Made by a program: the position numbers and the translations under genes
Assembly (NCBI RefSeq): GCF_023631325.1
Contig: NZ_JALQDG010000003.1
Coordinates: 1-64,000 of the forward strand
From: Caballeronia sp. INDeC2
GTDB lineage: Bacteria; Pseudomonadota; Gammaproteobacteria; Burkholderiales; Burkholderiaceae
Direction: 5' to 3'
DNA length: 64,000 nt
Shown: positions 37,769-48,947 of the stretch, piece by piece
Numbering within the stretch: the stretch's first letter is position 1
Layout of the letters: the number at the start of each line of letters is the position of its first letter
The notes under the pieces: model-generated
Databases searched by the model: none
Told to the model about the DNA's origin: nothing
What the model saw: only the letters and a program-made list of their open reading frames with translations

Positions 37769-40700
37769 TCAGCGGGCAGCGGACGGAACCACGGCGGCGG
37801 CGGGTGTTTCGATCTTACCCTGATCGCCGCTGAGCCGCTTAACGACGGGTTTGCTCCACGAGCCGGTGATCGAATAGTCGAGCGCAAAGGCTTTCTGAAT
37901 CGATGCCGATAGCGCGATGTCCGCCGCGAGCACGCCGAGGCCGAGCAGCGGATTGATCACGGCCGCGCCGATCGCCGCCGCGCCCGCGCCGACCGTCGGC
38001 ACGACCTTCACGTGCAGATCCTGCGTCTGCTTCGGCATATCGACGAGGCCTTGCATCTGCACGCGCGCGGGCGACGTGACCATGAGGAAGTCGTCCGTGC
38101 GGCTGATGCCATCGACGATCTTCGCATTGCCCGTGATCTTCTCGAACGGCAGCCCCTTGCCGACGACATCCTCGAAATGCAGCGTCAGCAGGTTGGCGAG
38201 GCTGCGAAGGCTGAAGATGCCGAGCCACTTCGCCGCGCCCGGCGCACGCAGAATCTGGCCGTGACGCAGATCGACGGCGACGTTGCCATCGAGCGTGTTC
38301 ACATCGACGGCAGTCGGACCGCCGTTCCAGCCCGCGTGGCCCGAGACCGTGCCGCTGCCCGAATTGACGACGCGCGGCGCGCCGAAGCGGTCGATCAACT
38401 GTCCGCCGTTCTTCACGTCGAGCCTGAAATCGAGCGACGTGCGGCGCGGGATGCCGTCTTGCGTGTCAACCTTCACGACGCCGCCCGGCAGCGTGCGCCA
38501 CGTCCCGTTCGCGGTAAGCGTCGCGTCGGGGTTGGCGAGTTCGAGCTTGTCGAGCGTCCAGATGGGTTCGTCGGCGATCACGTCGTTGTGCGCGTCGACT
38601 TCGAGCCGCCCGAGGCTATGACCGCGAAACACGAGCTCGTTCACGATGAGATCGATCGTCGGCACATTGCGCGGCGGTTTTCTCATGACCTCGCCGACGG
38701 TATCGCTCGCCGTCTTGTCCGGAATCACGACCTTCGCGAAGCGTCCCTGCAACGTGCCGGGGCTGTCGCGAGTCGCGCCCGGCGTCCACGCGACATCGCC
38801 CGCGATCTGATCCGACGCGATGTTTCCCTGCCATTTGCGATCCGCCTCGCTCGCCTCGATCGCGATGTTGTCCCAGCGACGGTCGAGCAGCTTGAGCGTC
38901 GTGAAGTGGATGGCGGCACGCGTCGGGATGAACTGTCTGACGTTCTCGCTCATCGGCGGGCGGGGCGCGTTCGCGTCGGCGGCCGCTTCCGGCGTTGCGT
39001 TGCTGGCGGCGGTGATATCGGCGAAGGTCTTGCGCCATGCGTCGGCGTCGAGCTCGTTCAGATCCGCGTTTGCGCTCACGCCTTCGGCCGGCAGTTCGGC
39101 GGGCTTGTTCACGCCGATCGCGCCGCGCACGACTTTCAGACGCGCGCGCATGTTCATCGGCTCGGCGGCGTTTTGCGGATCGATCTTGACCTGCACGCGG
39201 CCGATCTGCTGCAACACGTAATGCGCGGCGACCGGCCCGAAGCTCAGTTGCGCGTCGTGCAGATCCGACGCGCCGCCCGGCGCGGGCTGGAAGGTGAACG
39301 AGAGGGGCATTGGCGTGCCTTGCGGCTTGCCGAACGGCGCGGGCAGATCGATGCCGAGGCCCGTCAGATCCGAACGAGCCTGCACGTTGGGCAATGCGTT
39401 CTTCACGCCGCGCACGTGCAGCTCGTAAGGCGCGGTGCCGTTGATGCGCTTCATGAACTCCGCGACCTGCGGCGTGATCCGTCGATTGAGCCGCGTGGCG
39501 GCATCCGCGCCGATGCGCCCGTTCACGTCGATCGCATAGCTGCCGTCGGGTTTCACGCCGCCTTTCGCGCGCACGTCGCCGCCGAGCAGTTGCGCGGTCA
39601 GGCCGTCGAGCGTCACGGTCTTCGCGGCGAAGTCGGCGCGGCCGCGCAGATGCGTGAGCGGCGGCAGACTGCCGTACGTGATTTCGTTGTCGGCGAAGGT
39701 GAGCGAGCCTTTGTACTCGGGCTTGAGCGGCGGTTGCGGCGCGGGCGGACGATAGCGTGGAATGCCCAGCGTGAGCGCGAGCGCGGCGTCGCCCTTGGCG
39801 TCGATCTTGCGCGTAGCGTGCTTCGCCATCAGCCCGAGCGAGCTGTCGTCGACGTATTGCAGCATGTCCGCGAGCGGGCCGCGTGCCTTGCCGTCGATCC
39901 ACAGCTTCGTCTCGCGGTTGCCCGTATCGTCGATGCGTCCGGTGACCTTCGAGACCTTCACGCCGCGGTAATGCCCCTTGTCGATATCGAAGCCGAGCTT
40001 GTTTTGCGCGAGCGTGAACGTGCCGTCGATGCCCTCGAACGCCGGCCAGAAGTTCGGCAGACCGTTGGCCATCTTGCGCGGCGGAAACGGCGTCGGGTCG
40101 AACTTGCCGCCGCTGAACGGCGCCTCGATGCGGAAGATGCCCGCGTCAGGAAACTTCGCGTAGGGGAAGCGCGTGAGATCGCCGTGCACTTCGATCGTCC
40201 CGTTCCTCGCGACGCCCGCCTGCAACGCATGACCGAGATAGACGCGCACGCGTTCGTTCAGGCTCGTCGGCAGATAGCGCACGAGACTCGTCACCTTCAG
40301 ATGCGCGACCTTCGCCTTCAGATCGAGATTGCCGCGCCCGTGGCCCTGGTTCCAGTATTCCGCGGTGGCTTCGCCTTCGGCGTCGGCGTTTTTGACATGC
40401 AGCCTTTCGAGATGGATCGTGAAGGCGCGACGCAGTTCGCCCGGCGCGATGGCATCCGCGACGGTCCAGCGCGCGTTGCCCTGGAGCGAGTCGAAAGTGA
40501 GGCGCGGATCGTCGAACGCACCCGGAATGATGACGGCCACGTTCTTCGTGTCGATCGTGATCTTGCCTTCCTTCTCGTTTGCGTCGACGCTGCCCCAGAT
40601 GTTCTCGACGCCCGGAATACCCGCGCGGGGATGATTGTTGATCGTGAGTCCGGGCGGCGGCTCCTGCGCCTGAACGCTGAGACCCTGGAGATCGCCCTTG

Positions 40701-42058
40701 AACGCGTAGCTCACGAGCGGCGCGTCGCCCTTCTTGCGCTGCTCCTGCGCTTGCGCTTCGGTCTTCGGCGCGGCGCGCTCGGTGAAGATCGTGTAGTTCG
40801 CCATCTGACCGCGCGGATTGAGGCGCACGAGTTCGTTGAGCACCTTGGCCGGCACCGGCAGCGCGCGCGCGAATTCCGCGAGGATGCCGATATCGACGGA
40901 ATCGCCGGTCAGCCGAACGAGCTGTCCCTTGCCGACGCCCGGCGGCCGATACGTGCCCGTTAGCGAGCGCGACACGAGCAGGCGCGCGACCGGCGTGCCG
41001 TCGTCGAGCGGCGGCTGGCCGAGCTCCGCATGCAGGTCGCGCAGGTTTAGCGTGTACTCGGTGTCGTTCTTGTCGACGCTCCAGCCGAAGCGTGCGACCG
41101 GCAGATCGAGACGCGGCTGCGTCGCGCGCACGCGCAGCGCGACGTTCGCGCCGGTCAGTTCGCCGCTCGCGTTCTGCAACTGGCCGCCCGCGAAGTTCAG
41201 CCAGATTTCGTTGTTGATGCGCCCGCCGTACATCTGGAACGGCAGCTTCACATAGCGCGCGAGCATCGGCAGATCGACCGGGCCGGTCGACATGTAGAGA
41301 CGGCCGGTCCAGTTCGCGGGCGCGCCGATCGCGGAGAAGGGCTGATGACGGAAATCCGCGCGGAAGTCGAGCGGGCCGTGCAGCACGTCGCCGTCGGCGG
41401 GCGCCTTGAGCGCGAGCCGGTGCCGCGTGCCGTCGTTGATGATCGCGAGATGCAGCCGCTTGAACGCGATCTCGGGCGCGGCGCGTTGCGCGTCGCGCCA
41501 GCGCAGCGTGCCGTCGCGCAGAAGGATGTGGTCCTGGCCGAGCAGCCAGGTCGTGAACGCGTTCGAGCCGGTGCGATGCGTGGGAATCGGCACGCCCGCG
41601 ACGGACAGTGCGCCGTCCGCGTTGCGCGCGATGATCACGTCGGGACCGTCGACGGTCAGGTCCGCGAGCTTCGGCCGCAGATGCAGCAGCGACGCCCACG
41701 CGATGCTCGCGCTCGCGTGCGGCACGGCGAGACCCGGCGAGCCATCGGCGGCGTCGATGCTCAGATTGTCGATATCGAGCGTCGGCGAAAGCCCGGACCA
41801 TCGCGCGGAAATCCTGCCGATATGCAACTGCGCGTGAATCTTCGACGAGACGAATTGCTCGATGCGCGGCCGGAACGAATCGACCTGCGGCATGACGATG
41901 TAGCGCAAGCCGACATACACGCCCGCGACCGCGAAATACGCGATGGCCGCGATGACGAGAACGATCTTGAAGACGCGTGAAAGCACGCGCTCGGCGTTGC
42001 CGCTGGGCTGCGCTTGTCCAACTTCGGTCGGGTCGACGGATCGTCTGCTGTCGGACAT
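37769..42058 (-). CDS. yhdP: YhdP family AsmA-like envelope protein
   Basis: A 1429-residue bridge-type protein with one N-terminal membrane helix (VFKIVLVIAAIAYFAVAGVYVGL) after about 30 cytosolic residues, then a very long beta-rich periplasmic body (DUF3971 and AsmA-like C-terminal parts). In E. coli YhdP (1266 residues) belongs with TamB and YdbH and moves phospholipid to the outer membrane. The ATG at 42058 opens MSDSRRSVDPTEVGQ; the frame is open to 42184 but enters the divergent promoter region. The SD is weak. Gln/Pro-rich loops explain the extra length. Confidence 0.93.
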   Translation of the reverse strand: MSDSRRSVDPTEVGQAQPSGNAERVLSRVFKIVLVIAAIAYFAVAGVYVGLRYIVMPQVDSFRPRIEQFVSSKIHAQLHIGRISARWSGLSPTLDIDNLSIDAADGSPGLAVPHASASIAWASLLHLRPKLADLTVDGPDVIIARNADGALSVAGVPIPTHRTGSNAFTTWLLGQDHILLRDGTLRWRDAQRAAPEIAFKRLHLAIINDGTRHRLALKAPADGDVLHGPLDFRADFRHQPFSAIGAPANWTGRLYMSTGPVDLPMLARYVKLPFQMYGGRINNEIWLNFAGGQLQNASGELTGANVALRVRATQPRLDLPVARFGWSVDKNDTEYTLNLRDLHAELGQPPLDDGTPVARLLVSRSLTGTYRPPGVGKGQLVRLTGDSVDIGILAEFARALPVPAKVLNELVRLNPRGQMANYTIFTERAAPKTEAQAQEQRKKGDAPLVSYAFKGDLQGLSVQAQEPPPGLTINNHPRAGIPGVENIWGSVDANEKEGKITIDTKNVAVIIPGAFDDPRLTFDSLQGNARWTVADAIAPGELRRAFTIHLERLHVKNADAEGEATAEYWNQGHGRGNLDLKAKVAHLKVTSLVRYLPTSLNERVRVYLGHALQAGVARNGTIEVHGDLTRFPYAKFPDAGIFRIEAPFSGGKFDPTPFPPRKMANGLPNFWPAFEGIDGTFTLAQNKLGFDIDKGHYRGVKVSKVTGRIDDTGNRETKLWIDGKARGPLADMLQYVDDSSLGLMAKHATRKIDAKGDAALALTLGIPRYRPPAPQPPLKPEYKGSLTFADNEITYGSLPPLTHLRGRADFAAKTVTLDGLTAQLLGGDVRAKGGVKPDGSYAIDVNGRIGADAATRLNRRITPQVAEFMKRINGTAPYELHVRGVKNALPNVQARSDLTGLGIDLPAPFGKPQGTPMPLSFTFQPAPGGASDLHDAQLSFGPVAAHYVLQQIGRVQVKIDPQNAAEPMNMRARLKVVRGAIGVNKPAELPAEGVSANADLNELDADAWRKTFADITAASNATPEAAADANAPRPPMSENVRQFIPTRAAIHFTTLKLLDRRWDNIAIEASEADRKWQGNIASDQIAGDVAWTPGATRDSPGTLQGRFAKVVIPDKTASDTVGEVMRKPPRNVPTIDLIVNELVFRGHSLGRLEVDAHNDVIADEPIWTLDKLELANPDATLTANGTWRTLPGGVVKVDTQDGIPRRTSLDFRLDVKNGGQLIDRFGAPRVVNSGSGTVSGHAGWNGGPTAVDVNTLDGNVAVDLRHGQILRAPGAAKWLGIFSLRSLANLLTLHFEDVVGKGLPFEKITGNAKIVDGISRTDDFLMVTSPARVQMQGLVDMPKQTQDLHVKVVPTVGAGAAAIGAAVINPLLGLGVLAADIALSASIQKAFALDYSITGSWSKPVVKRLSGDQGKIETPAAAVVPSAAR

Positions 42059-42241
42059 GCTGCTGCTGTCGGGCGATATGGTAGTTTTGCGTGTTTGACG
42101 CTGAAATGTAACACGGGCATCGCGCGGAAGGCCGCTGCCCGTGCACTCGAAGATGCTCGCAAAGCCGCGCCCGGCAAGACTCACGGCGCACCGCGTGAAG
42201 CGTTATGTATTACCGGAAGCAATGAGCGAACCCAACCTCTG

Positions 42242-45034
42242 ATGACCGACGCCACTCTTCTCAGTTCCGACTATTCCAACTATGCGGCGCGCGCGTATGC
42301 GGCGCGGCCCGAACTGGCGTCGAACGTCGCGCAGTGGCCGCGCTCGCGCATCACGCGCGAATGGATCGAAGAACGTCTCGATGCGCACTGCGCGTCGTGC
42401 GCCGAAAACGGCGCGCTCGACGAAGCCGCGCTCAAGACCGCGCTGCGGCGTCTGCGAACGGAAGTGTTCTGCACGGCGATGGAGCGCGATCTCGCGGGCG
42501 TGGCGGACGTCGCCGAAGTCACAGGCGCAATGACCGACCTCGCCGAAGTCACCGTGCAGCGCGCGCTCGCGGTGCTGTCGGCGGATCTCGAAGCGCTCTT
42601 CGGCGAGCCGCGCGGACCGGACGGCGAGCGGCTGACGCTCGGCGTCGTCGGCATGGGCAAGCTAGGCGGGCGGGAGCTGAACGCATCGTCGGATATCGAT
42701 CTGATCTTCGTTTATGAAGAGGATGGCGAAACCTCGGGCGGCACGCGCTCCGCGCTCGCGACGCAGGAATTCTTCACACGGCTCGGCAAACGTCTGATCG
42801 GCGCGCTCGCGGAGATCACGCAGGACGGCTATGTGTTTCGCGTCGACATGCGGCTGCGGCCCAACGGCGATTCCGGTCCGCTCGTGTGCAGCCTAGGCAT
42901 GCTCGAAGAGTATTTCTACGTGCAGGGCCGCGAGTGGGAGCGCTATGCATGGATCAAGGGGCGGCTCGTTTCGGAGACGCAGAGCGACTCCGCGAAGCGC
43001 CTCATGAAGCAGCTCGACGCGATCACGACGCCGTTCATCTACCGGCGCTATCTCGACTACGGGGTGATCGCGGCGATCCGCTCGCTGCATCAGCAGATTC
43101 GGCAGGAAGCGCGGCGGCGCGCGTCCATGCGTCCCGACAAAGCCGACGACATCAAGCTCGGACGCGGCGGCATTCGCGAGATCGAGTTCAGCGCACAAGT
43201 GTTTCAGTTGATTCGCGGCGGTCAGGCAGCGGATTTTCGCATTCGTCCGACGCTCGCGGTGCTCGAACGCGCCGCCGCGCACGGCCTGCTCGCCCCCAAC
43301 GTGTGCGAGGCGCTGTCCGACGCGTATCTGTTCCTGCGCACGGTCGAGCATCGGCTGCAATATCGCAACGACGCGCAGACGCACGCGATGCCCGTCGCCG
43401 ACGACGAGCGCGCGCGGCTCGCGAAGTCGCTCGGCTTTGCGAACTATGCCGCGCTGATGGACAAGCTCGACGCGCATCGCGAGCTCGTCGAGCAGCAATT
43501 CGATGCGATCTTCGCCGACAAGATGAGCGGGCAGGGCGGCTGCGGCGTCGCGGAGGATTCGGCGGCGTCGTGGATCTGGAGCAGCGCGCTCGCCGACGAC
43601 TCCGCGCAGGACGAACTCGCCGCGCGCCTCGCGGAACTCGGCTTCGCGGACCCCGCGCCGGTGCTGTCGCGTCTGACGGGCGTGTGGAATTCGGCGCGTT
43701 ATGCGGGCTTGCCGTCGCAGAGCCGGGAGCGCTTCGACATCGTCGCGCAACGGGCGCTCGAAGCCGTGCAGTCGAGCGATGCAGCCAAGCGCGGCGACAT
43801 CATCGTGCGCCTTTTCGATCTGCTCGAGGCCATCGGCAAACGCGGCGCGTATCTCGCGCTGCTGACGGAATATCCGGCGGCGCTGGAGCGCGTGCTGTCG
43901 GTGCTGTCGGGTTCGCGCTGGGCGGCGGGCTATCTGATCCGCCATCCGCAATTGCTCGACGAGTTGCTCGACGACGAAGCCATCGCCAGCCCCTTCGACT
44001 GGTCCGAGTTCAAGCGCTCGCTGATCGCGCGGCTCGACGCCGCCGAGGACGTCGAACATCAGATGGATCTGCTGCGTCACGCGCATCAGGCCGAAGTGTT
44101 CCGCATTCTGCTGATCGATCTCGCGGGCCATCTGAGCGTCGAGCATGTGAGCGACCGTCTCTCCGATCTCGCCGACGCCGTGCTCGACGTGACCGTGCAA
44201 ACGGTATGGAAGCAGTTCCCGAAACGGCATCGCGAGACGCCGCGTTTCTCGGTCATCGCGTACGGGAAGCTCGGCGGCAAGGAGCTGGGCTATGCATCGG
44301 ACCTCGATCTCATCTTCCTTTACGACGATGACGACGACGCGGCCTCCGACATCTATGCGATGTTCACGCGCCGCCTCATCACGTGGCTCACGGCGGCGAC
44401 CGGCGCGGGCACGCTGTTCGATGTCGACTTGCGGCTGCGGCCGAACGGCGAATCCGGCCTGCTCGTGACCGACCTCGCATCGTTTCGCCGCTATCAGATT
44501 CGCGAGGGCGACGCGGCGAACACGGCGTGGGTCTGGGAGCATCAGGCGCTTTCGCGCGCACGCTACAGCGCGGGCGATGCCGAAATCGGCGAGGAGTTCG
44601 AGAAGATTCGCGCCGACGTGCTCATCATGGAACGCGACGCCGCCGCGCTCGCGCGCGAGATCGTGTCGATGCGCCAGCGCGTCGCCGACGGGCATCCGAA
44701 TCGCAGCGAACTGTTCGACCTGAAGCACGATCGCGGCGGCATGGTCGATATCGAGTTCATCGTGCAGTACTGGGTGCTGCTGCATACGCGCGAGCATCGC
44801 GCGTTTTTGCGCAACGCGGGCAATATCACGCTGCTCAAGATCGCCGCGCAAAGCGGATTGATCGCCGAAGAAGAAGCCGATGCGATCGGCGCGGCTTATC
44901 GCCATTACCGCAAGCTGCAGCACACGCTGCGGCTCGACGGCATGGAAAAGGCGCGCGTCGATCCGGCCGAAGTGCAGGCCGAACGCGACGCGGTGACGGC
45001 GTTGTGGGAGCGGGTGTTCGGCGTGGCGGACTGA
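42242..45034 (+). CDS. glnE: Bifunctional glutamine synthetase adenylyltransferase/deadenylase
   Basis: A 930-residue enzyme controlling glutamine synthetase by reversible adenylylation in response to PII. Two nucleotidyltransferase domains are clear: GMGKLGGRELNASSDIDLIF in the N-terminal half and AYGKLGGKELGYASDLDLIF in the C-terminal half, separated by helical linker and regulatory region. The ATG at 42242 overlaps the stop of a six-codon mini-ORF (42222-42242, TGATG), which may aid coupling. Divergent from yhdP, convergent with recN. Confidence 0.96.
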   Translation: MTDATLLSSDYSNYAARAYAARPELASNVAQWPRSRITREWIEERLDAHCASCAENGALDEAALKTALRRLRTEVFCTAMERDLAGVADVAEVTGAMTDLAEVTVQRALAVLSADLEALFGEPRGPDGERLTLGVVGMGKLGGRELNASSDIDLIFVYEEDGETSGGTRSALATQEFFTRLGKRLIGALAEITQDGYVFRVDMRLRPNGDSGPLVCSLGMLEEYFYVQGREWERYAWIKGRLVSETQSDSAKRLMKQLDAITTPFIYRRYLDYGVIAAIRSLHQQIRQEARRRASMRPDKADDIKLGRGGIREIEFSAQVFQLIRGGQAADFRIRPTLAVLERAAAHGLLAPNVCEALSDAYLFLRTVEHRLQYRNDAQTHAMPVADDERARLAKSLGFANYAALMDKLDAHRELVEQQFDAIFADKMSGQGGCGVAEDSAASWIWSSALADDSAQDELAARLAELGFADPAPVLSRLTGVWNSARYAGLPSQSRERFDIVAQRALEAVQSSDAAKRGDIIVRLFDLLEAIGKRGAYLALLTEYPAALERVLSVLSGSRWAAGYLIRHPQLLDELLDDEAIASPFDWSEFKRSLIARLDAAEDVEHQMDLLRHAHQAEVFRILLIDLAGHLSVEHVSDRLSDLADAVLDVTVQTVWKQFPKRHRETPRFSVIAYGKLGGKELGYASDLDLIFLYDDDDDAASDIYAMFTRRLITWLTAATGAGTLFDVDLRLRPNGESGLLVTDLASFRRYQIREGDAANTAWVWEHQALSRARYSAGDAEIGEEFEKIRADVLIMERDAAALAREIVSMRQRVADGHPNRSELFDLKHDRGGMVDIEFIVQYWVLLHTREHRAFLRNAGNITLLKIAAQSGLIAEEEADAIGAAYRHYRKLQHTLRLDGMEKARVDPAEVQAERDAVTALWERVFGVAD

Positions 45035-45041
45035 GCCGGCT

Positions 45042-46694
45042 TCAGGCGGCCAGCATCTCCTTCGCGTGTTTGCGCGTGGTCGCCGTGATTTCCAGGCCAC
45101 CGAGCATGCGCGCCACTTCCTCGATGCGCTTGCCCTTGTCGAGCGGCGTCACCGTGCTGACGGTGCCGCCGGCATCGTCGGGAGACTTCGCGACCTGGAA
45201 ATGGTGATCGCCGCGCGCGGCCACTTGCGGCAGATGCGTAACGCACAGCACCTGACGGTCGCGCCCGAGTTGATGCAGCAGACGCCCGACGACTTCCGCG
45301 ACACCGCCGCCGATGCCCGTGTCCACTTCGTCGAAGATGAGCGTGGGCGTCGGGCTCGCGGTGCTCGCGATCACGGCGAGCGCGAGACTGATACGCGCCA
45401 GTTCGCCGCCTGACGCGACTTTCGCGAGCGGCCTCAGCGCGACGCCCGCGTGACCGGCCACGCGGAACTCGATCTGCTCCAGACCGTTCGCACCGCCTTC
45501 GGCGAGCGGCACGAGCGCGACTTCGAAGCTGCCGCCGGCCATCGACAATTCCTGCATGCCGGCAGTTACCGCTTTGGATAGATGCTTCGCGGCCTTGGCG
45601 CGCGCCTTCGACAGCACTTTGGCCTGCGCGAGATAGTCGTCTTTTGCTTTGTCCGCCGCAGCGTTGAGCGCGTCGAGATCGGCGGCGGCGTCGAGTTCGG
45701 CGAGCTGGCGGCGGCGCGCGTCGTGTTCGTCGGGCAGCGTTTCGGGCTGAAGGCGGAACTTGCGCGCCGTCGAGTGAAGCTGATCCATGCGCCTTTCGAC
45801 TTGCGCGAGCCGGTCCGGATCGAGTTCGAGCCGCTGCGCGTAGTGCGACAGCGAATACGACGCCTCCTGCAACTGGATCTCCGCCGGTTCGAGCGACGCG
45901 AGCACGTCGTTCAATGCGGGATCGATATCGGCGAGGCCGCGCACCTTCGAGATGATCGTGCCGAGCTGCGAGATCATCGCTTCGTCGGATTCGGAGAGCG
46001 CGCCGAGCGCGCCCTGCACACCGTCGATGAGACTTGCCGAATGCGACAGCCGATGATGCTCCGCGCTCACTTCTTCCCATTCGCCCGGTTGCGGCGCGAG
46101 TTTGTCGAATTCGCTCAGTTGCCACGCGAGGCGCTCGCGTTCCAGTTGCAGCTCGCGGTCGCGGCTTTGCGCGGTCTCGACGGCCTGCTGCGCTTCGCGC
46201 ATGACGCGCCACGCGCGATTCACGGCGGCGGCGGTGTCGAGCAATTGCGCGTGCGTGTCGAAGAGTTCGCGTTGCGCGTCGGGACGCATCAGCAACTGAT
46301 GCGCATGCTGCCCGTGGATGTCGACGAGCATTTCACCCACTTCGCGCAACTGCGCGAGCGTCGCGGGGGTGCCATTGATGAACGCGCGGGAGCGGCCGCC
46401 CGAATCGATCACGCGGCGCAGCATGACCGAGTCGCTGTCTTGCGACAACGCGTGCTCGTCCAGCCAGCGCGCGACTTGAGGATGAGTGCCGAACTCCGCG
46501 GTGATATCCGCGCGCGCCTGGCCCGTGCGCACGACGCTCGCATCGCCGCGTGCGCCGAGCGTGAGCGCGAGGGCATCGATCAGGATCGACTTGCCCGCGC
46601 CGGTTTCTCCCGAAAAGACCGTGAAACCTGGATCGAAATCGATATCCAGCGTGGCGACGATGACGAAATCTCGAATGGAAAGATGACGGAGCAT
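45042..46694 (-). CDS. recN: DNA repair protein RecN
   Basis: A 550-residue SMC-like ATPase in double-strand-break repair. Walker A GETGAGKS is near residue 30, a long coiled coil fills the middle, and the signature LAKVASGGELARISLALAV and Walker B TLIFDEVDTGIGGG lie near the C-terminus. It is 34 nt downstream of nadK, the usual nadK-recN pair. No LexA box was recognised. Confidence 0.96.
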   Translation of the reverse strand: MLRHLSIRDFVIVATLDIDFDPGFTVFSGETGAGKSILIDALALTLGARGDASVVRTGQARADITAEFGTHPQVARWLDEHALSQDSDSVMLRRVIDSGGRSRAFINGTPATLAQLREVGEMLVDIHGQHAHQLLMRPDAQRELFDTHAQLLDTAAAVNRAWRVMREAQQAVETAQSRDRELQLERERLAWQLSEFDKLAPQPGEWEEVSAEHHRLSHSASLIDGVQGALGALSESDEAMISQLGTIISKVRGLADIDPALNDVLASLEPAEIQLQEASYSLSHYAQRLELDPDRLAQVERRMDQLHSTARKFRLQPETLPDEHDARRRQLAELDAAADLDALNAAADKAKDDYLAQAKVLSKARAKAAKHLSKAVTAGMQELSMAGGSFEVALVPLAEGGANGLEQIEFRVAGHAGVALRPLAKVASGGELARISLALAVIASTASPTPTLIFDEVDTGIGGGVAEVVGRLLHQLGRDRQVLCVTHLPQVAARGDHHFQVAKSPDDAGGTVSTVTPLDKGKRIEEVARMLGGLEITATTRKHAKEMLAA

Positions 46695-46728
46695 GGACGC
46701 TTCGGGGAATGGAATACGAGAAGTTGGT

Positions 46729-47625
46729 TCAGAGCGAAGAGGCGTCCTGCGACGGATGCTCGTTCCAGTGCAGCTTCTTGCGCAACGTCGCGTAAGTGCT
46801 GTAGCCCACCGGATGCAGCACCGGCACCATGTGCTTCGAGCGCCGCACTTCGATCGCGTCGTTCAGTTCGACGGCGGTGAACGACTGCATGTCGAAGTTC
46901 ACGTTGACGTCGCGCCCGCCGATGATCTGGATGGTGACCTTCGAATCGTCGGGCAGCACGATCGGACGGTTCGACAGCGAATGCGGCGCGATCGGCACGA
47001 GCACGAAGCCTTGCAACTGCGGATGAAGGATCGGCCCCGCCGACGACAGCGCGTAAGCGGTCGAGCCGGTAGGCGTCGCGACGATCAGACCGTCCGAGCG
47101 CTGGTTATACATGAAGTGGCCGTCAACCGACACGCGCAGCTCCGCCATGCCGGAAAAGCCGCTGCGATTCACCACCACGTCGTTGAACGCGAGCGCGTGA
47201 TAGATCGGCTTGTCGTCGCGCATGATGCGCGCTTCGAGCAGACTGCGCTCCTCGCGCTCGAACTGGCCGGCGAGCATCTGCGGAACGATCTCCTGCATCG
47301 CCTTGAGCGGAATGTCCGTGATGAAGCCGAGCCGCCCGTGATTCACGCCGATGAGCGGCGTCTTGTACGGCGCGAGTTGCCGGCCGATGCCGAGCATGGT
47401 GCCGTCGCCGCCGAGCACGATCGCGACGTCCGCGCGCGCGCCCATCTCCGCAATGGACAGCGCCGGAAACTCCGTCACGCCGACGTCCCTCGCGGTGCCC
47501 GCCTCGAACACGACCTCGAAGCCTTGCTGCGCCAGGAGACCGGCGAGCGATCTCAACGGCGCCTCGATGCCCGGCGTGTTGGTGCGCCCCACGAGGGCGA
47601 CGGTCTTGAATTGGCCAATTTCCAT
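46729..47625 (-). CDS. nadK: NAD kinase
   Basis: A 298-residue enzyme phosphorylating NAD to NADP. The catalytic motif [25 protein letters not shown] and the [16 protein letters not shown] substrate site are all present. It is first in nadK-recN and divergent from hrcA, an order conserved in beta-proteobacteria. Confidence 0.97.
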   Translation of the reverse strand: MEIGQFKTVALVGRTNTPGIEAPLRSLAGLLAQQGFEVVFEAGTARDVGVTEFPALSIAEMGARADVAIVLGGDGTMLGIGRQLAPYKTPLIGVNHGRLGFITDIPLKAMQEIVPQMLAGQFEREERSLLEARIMRDDKPIYHALAFNDVVVNRSGFSGMAELRVSVDGHFMYNQRSDGLIVATPTGSTAYALSSAGPILHPQLQGFVLVPIAPHSLSNRPIVLPDDSKVTIQIIGGRDVNVNFDMQSFTAVELNDAIEVRRSKHMVPVLHPVGYSTYATLRKKLHWNEHPSQDASSL

Positions 47626-47810
47626 GCCGGCATTACACCATAGTCAGAGAGCGAAAAGAACCGTGGGCGATGCCGGACGGACGTGCTTCGACAGGACCGC
47701 GCGACGTTGCGCGGCACGCCCGTCGTTTCTCGCTAGAATGGAGCGGACGTTGAACGTAGCGCACGCGGCGCGGCTCGCCGCCCCCCGACTCGTTGAGCTA
47801 AAATTTCCCC

Positions 47811-48827
47811 ATGCTAGACCCACGTGCACAAACCCTCCTCAAAACGCTGATCGAGCGCTACATCGCCGAAGGTCAGCCGGTCGGTTCGCGCACGTTATCA
47901 CGCCATTCCGGCCTCGAACTCAGCCCCGCGACGATCCGCAACGTGATGTCGGATCTCGAGGAGCTCGGCCTCGTCGCGAGTCCGCATACGTCGGCGGGAC
48001 GCATCCCCACGCCGCGCGGCTACCGGCTCTTCGTCGACACGATGCTGACTGTAGAAGCGCCGGAAGACGAAGCCATGACCACCGCGGTCAAGACTCGCCT
48101 GCAAGGCGAGGAGCCGCAGAAGATCGTCGCGGCGGCGGCGAGCGTGCTGTCCAATCTGTCCTCGTTCGCGGGCGTCGTGCTCACGCCGCGCCGCAGCCAC
48201 ATGTTCAAGCAGATCGAGTTCATGCGGCTGTCGGACAAACGCATCCTGCTTATCATCGTGACGCCCGAAGGCGACGTCCAGAACCGCATGATGGCGACGC
48301 AGCGCGACTACTCGCCCTCGCAGCTCGTCGAAGCCTCGAATTACATCAACGCGCATTTCGCGGGCCTGTCCTTCGACGAGGTGCGCCGGCGGCTGCGCGA
48401 GGAAATCGACCAGTTGCGCGGCGACATGACCGCGCTCATGCAAGCGGCCGTGGTCGCGAGCACCGCCGAGACGGACCCCACGGACACCGTGCTCATTTCC
48501 GGCGAGCGCAACCTGCTCGAAGTGGCGGACCTTTCGTCCGACATGGCGCGGCTGCGCAAGCTTTTCGATTTGTTCGACCAAAAGACGAGCCTCCTGCAAT
48601 TGCTGGATGTTTCGAGTCACGCGCAAGGCGTGCAGATATTCATCGGCGGCGAGTCGAATCTCGTGCCGATCGAGGAAATGAGCGTCGTGACGGCGCCGTA
48701 CGAGGTCAACGGGAAGATCGTCGGTACGCTCGGCGTGATCGGCCCGACGCGCATGGCCTACAACCGCGTGATTCCGATCGTGGACATCACCGCGCGCCTG
48801 CTCTCGATGTCGCTCAGTCATCAGTGA
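47811..48827 (+). CDS. hrcA: Heat-inducible transcription repressor HrcA
   Basis: A 338-residue repressor of class I heat-shock genes that binds CIRCE elements. The winged helix includes [15 protein letters not shown] and [18 protein letters not shown]; the body has the conserved [16 protein letters not shown]. No CIRCE (TTAGCACTC-N9-GAGTGCTAA) is visible in this window, so its targets (probably groESL) lie elsewhere. It is located with other stress genes (grpE, dnaK, dnaJ) downstream. Confidence 0.96.
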   Translation: MLDPRAQTLLKTLIERYIAEGQPVGSRTLSRHSGLELSPATIRNVMSDLEELGLVASPHTSAGRIPTPRGYRLFVDTMLTVEAPEDEAMTTAVKTRLQGEEPQKIVAAAASVLSNLSSFAGVVLTPRRSHMFKQIEFMRLSDKRILLIIVTPEGDVQNRMMATQRDYSPSQLVEASNYINAHFAGLSFDEVRRRLREEIDQLRGDMTALMQAAVVASTAETDPTDTVLISGERNLLEVADLSSDMARLRKLFDLFDQKTSLLQLLDVSSHAQGVQIFIGGESNLVPIEEMSVVTAPYEVNGKIVGTLGVIGPTRMAYNRVIPIVDITARLLSMSLSHQ

Positions 48828-48947
48828 CGCCATCTTGGCGCGGCACGCAAGGCTGCGCCACTCGGCCATTCGGCCAATGATGCGCTCGCGAGGCCGCCGC
48901 TATAATGGTCTTCACCTTTTCGACGACCCTTCCGGCCCGCTAGCCTT

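Noticed and set aside
37845..40963. Very long open frame on the plus strand opposite yhdP (38012-40963, 983 codons)
   Set aside because: It is a high-GC shadow of the real minus-strand gene; its translation is rich in Arg, Ala, His and Asp with no domain, while the opposite frame encodes a recognised family.
42893..45100. 735-codon open frame on the minus strand opposite glnE
   Set aside because: Same reason: Arg/His-rich translation with no family, and glnE is unmistakable.
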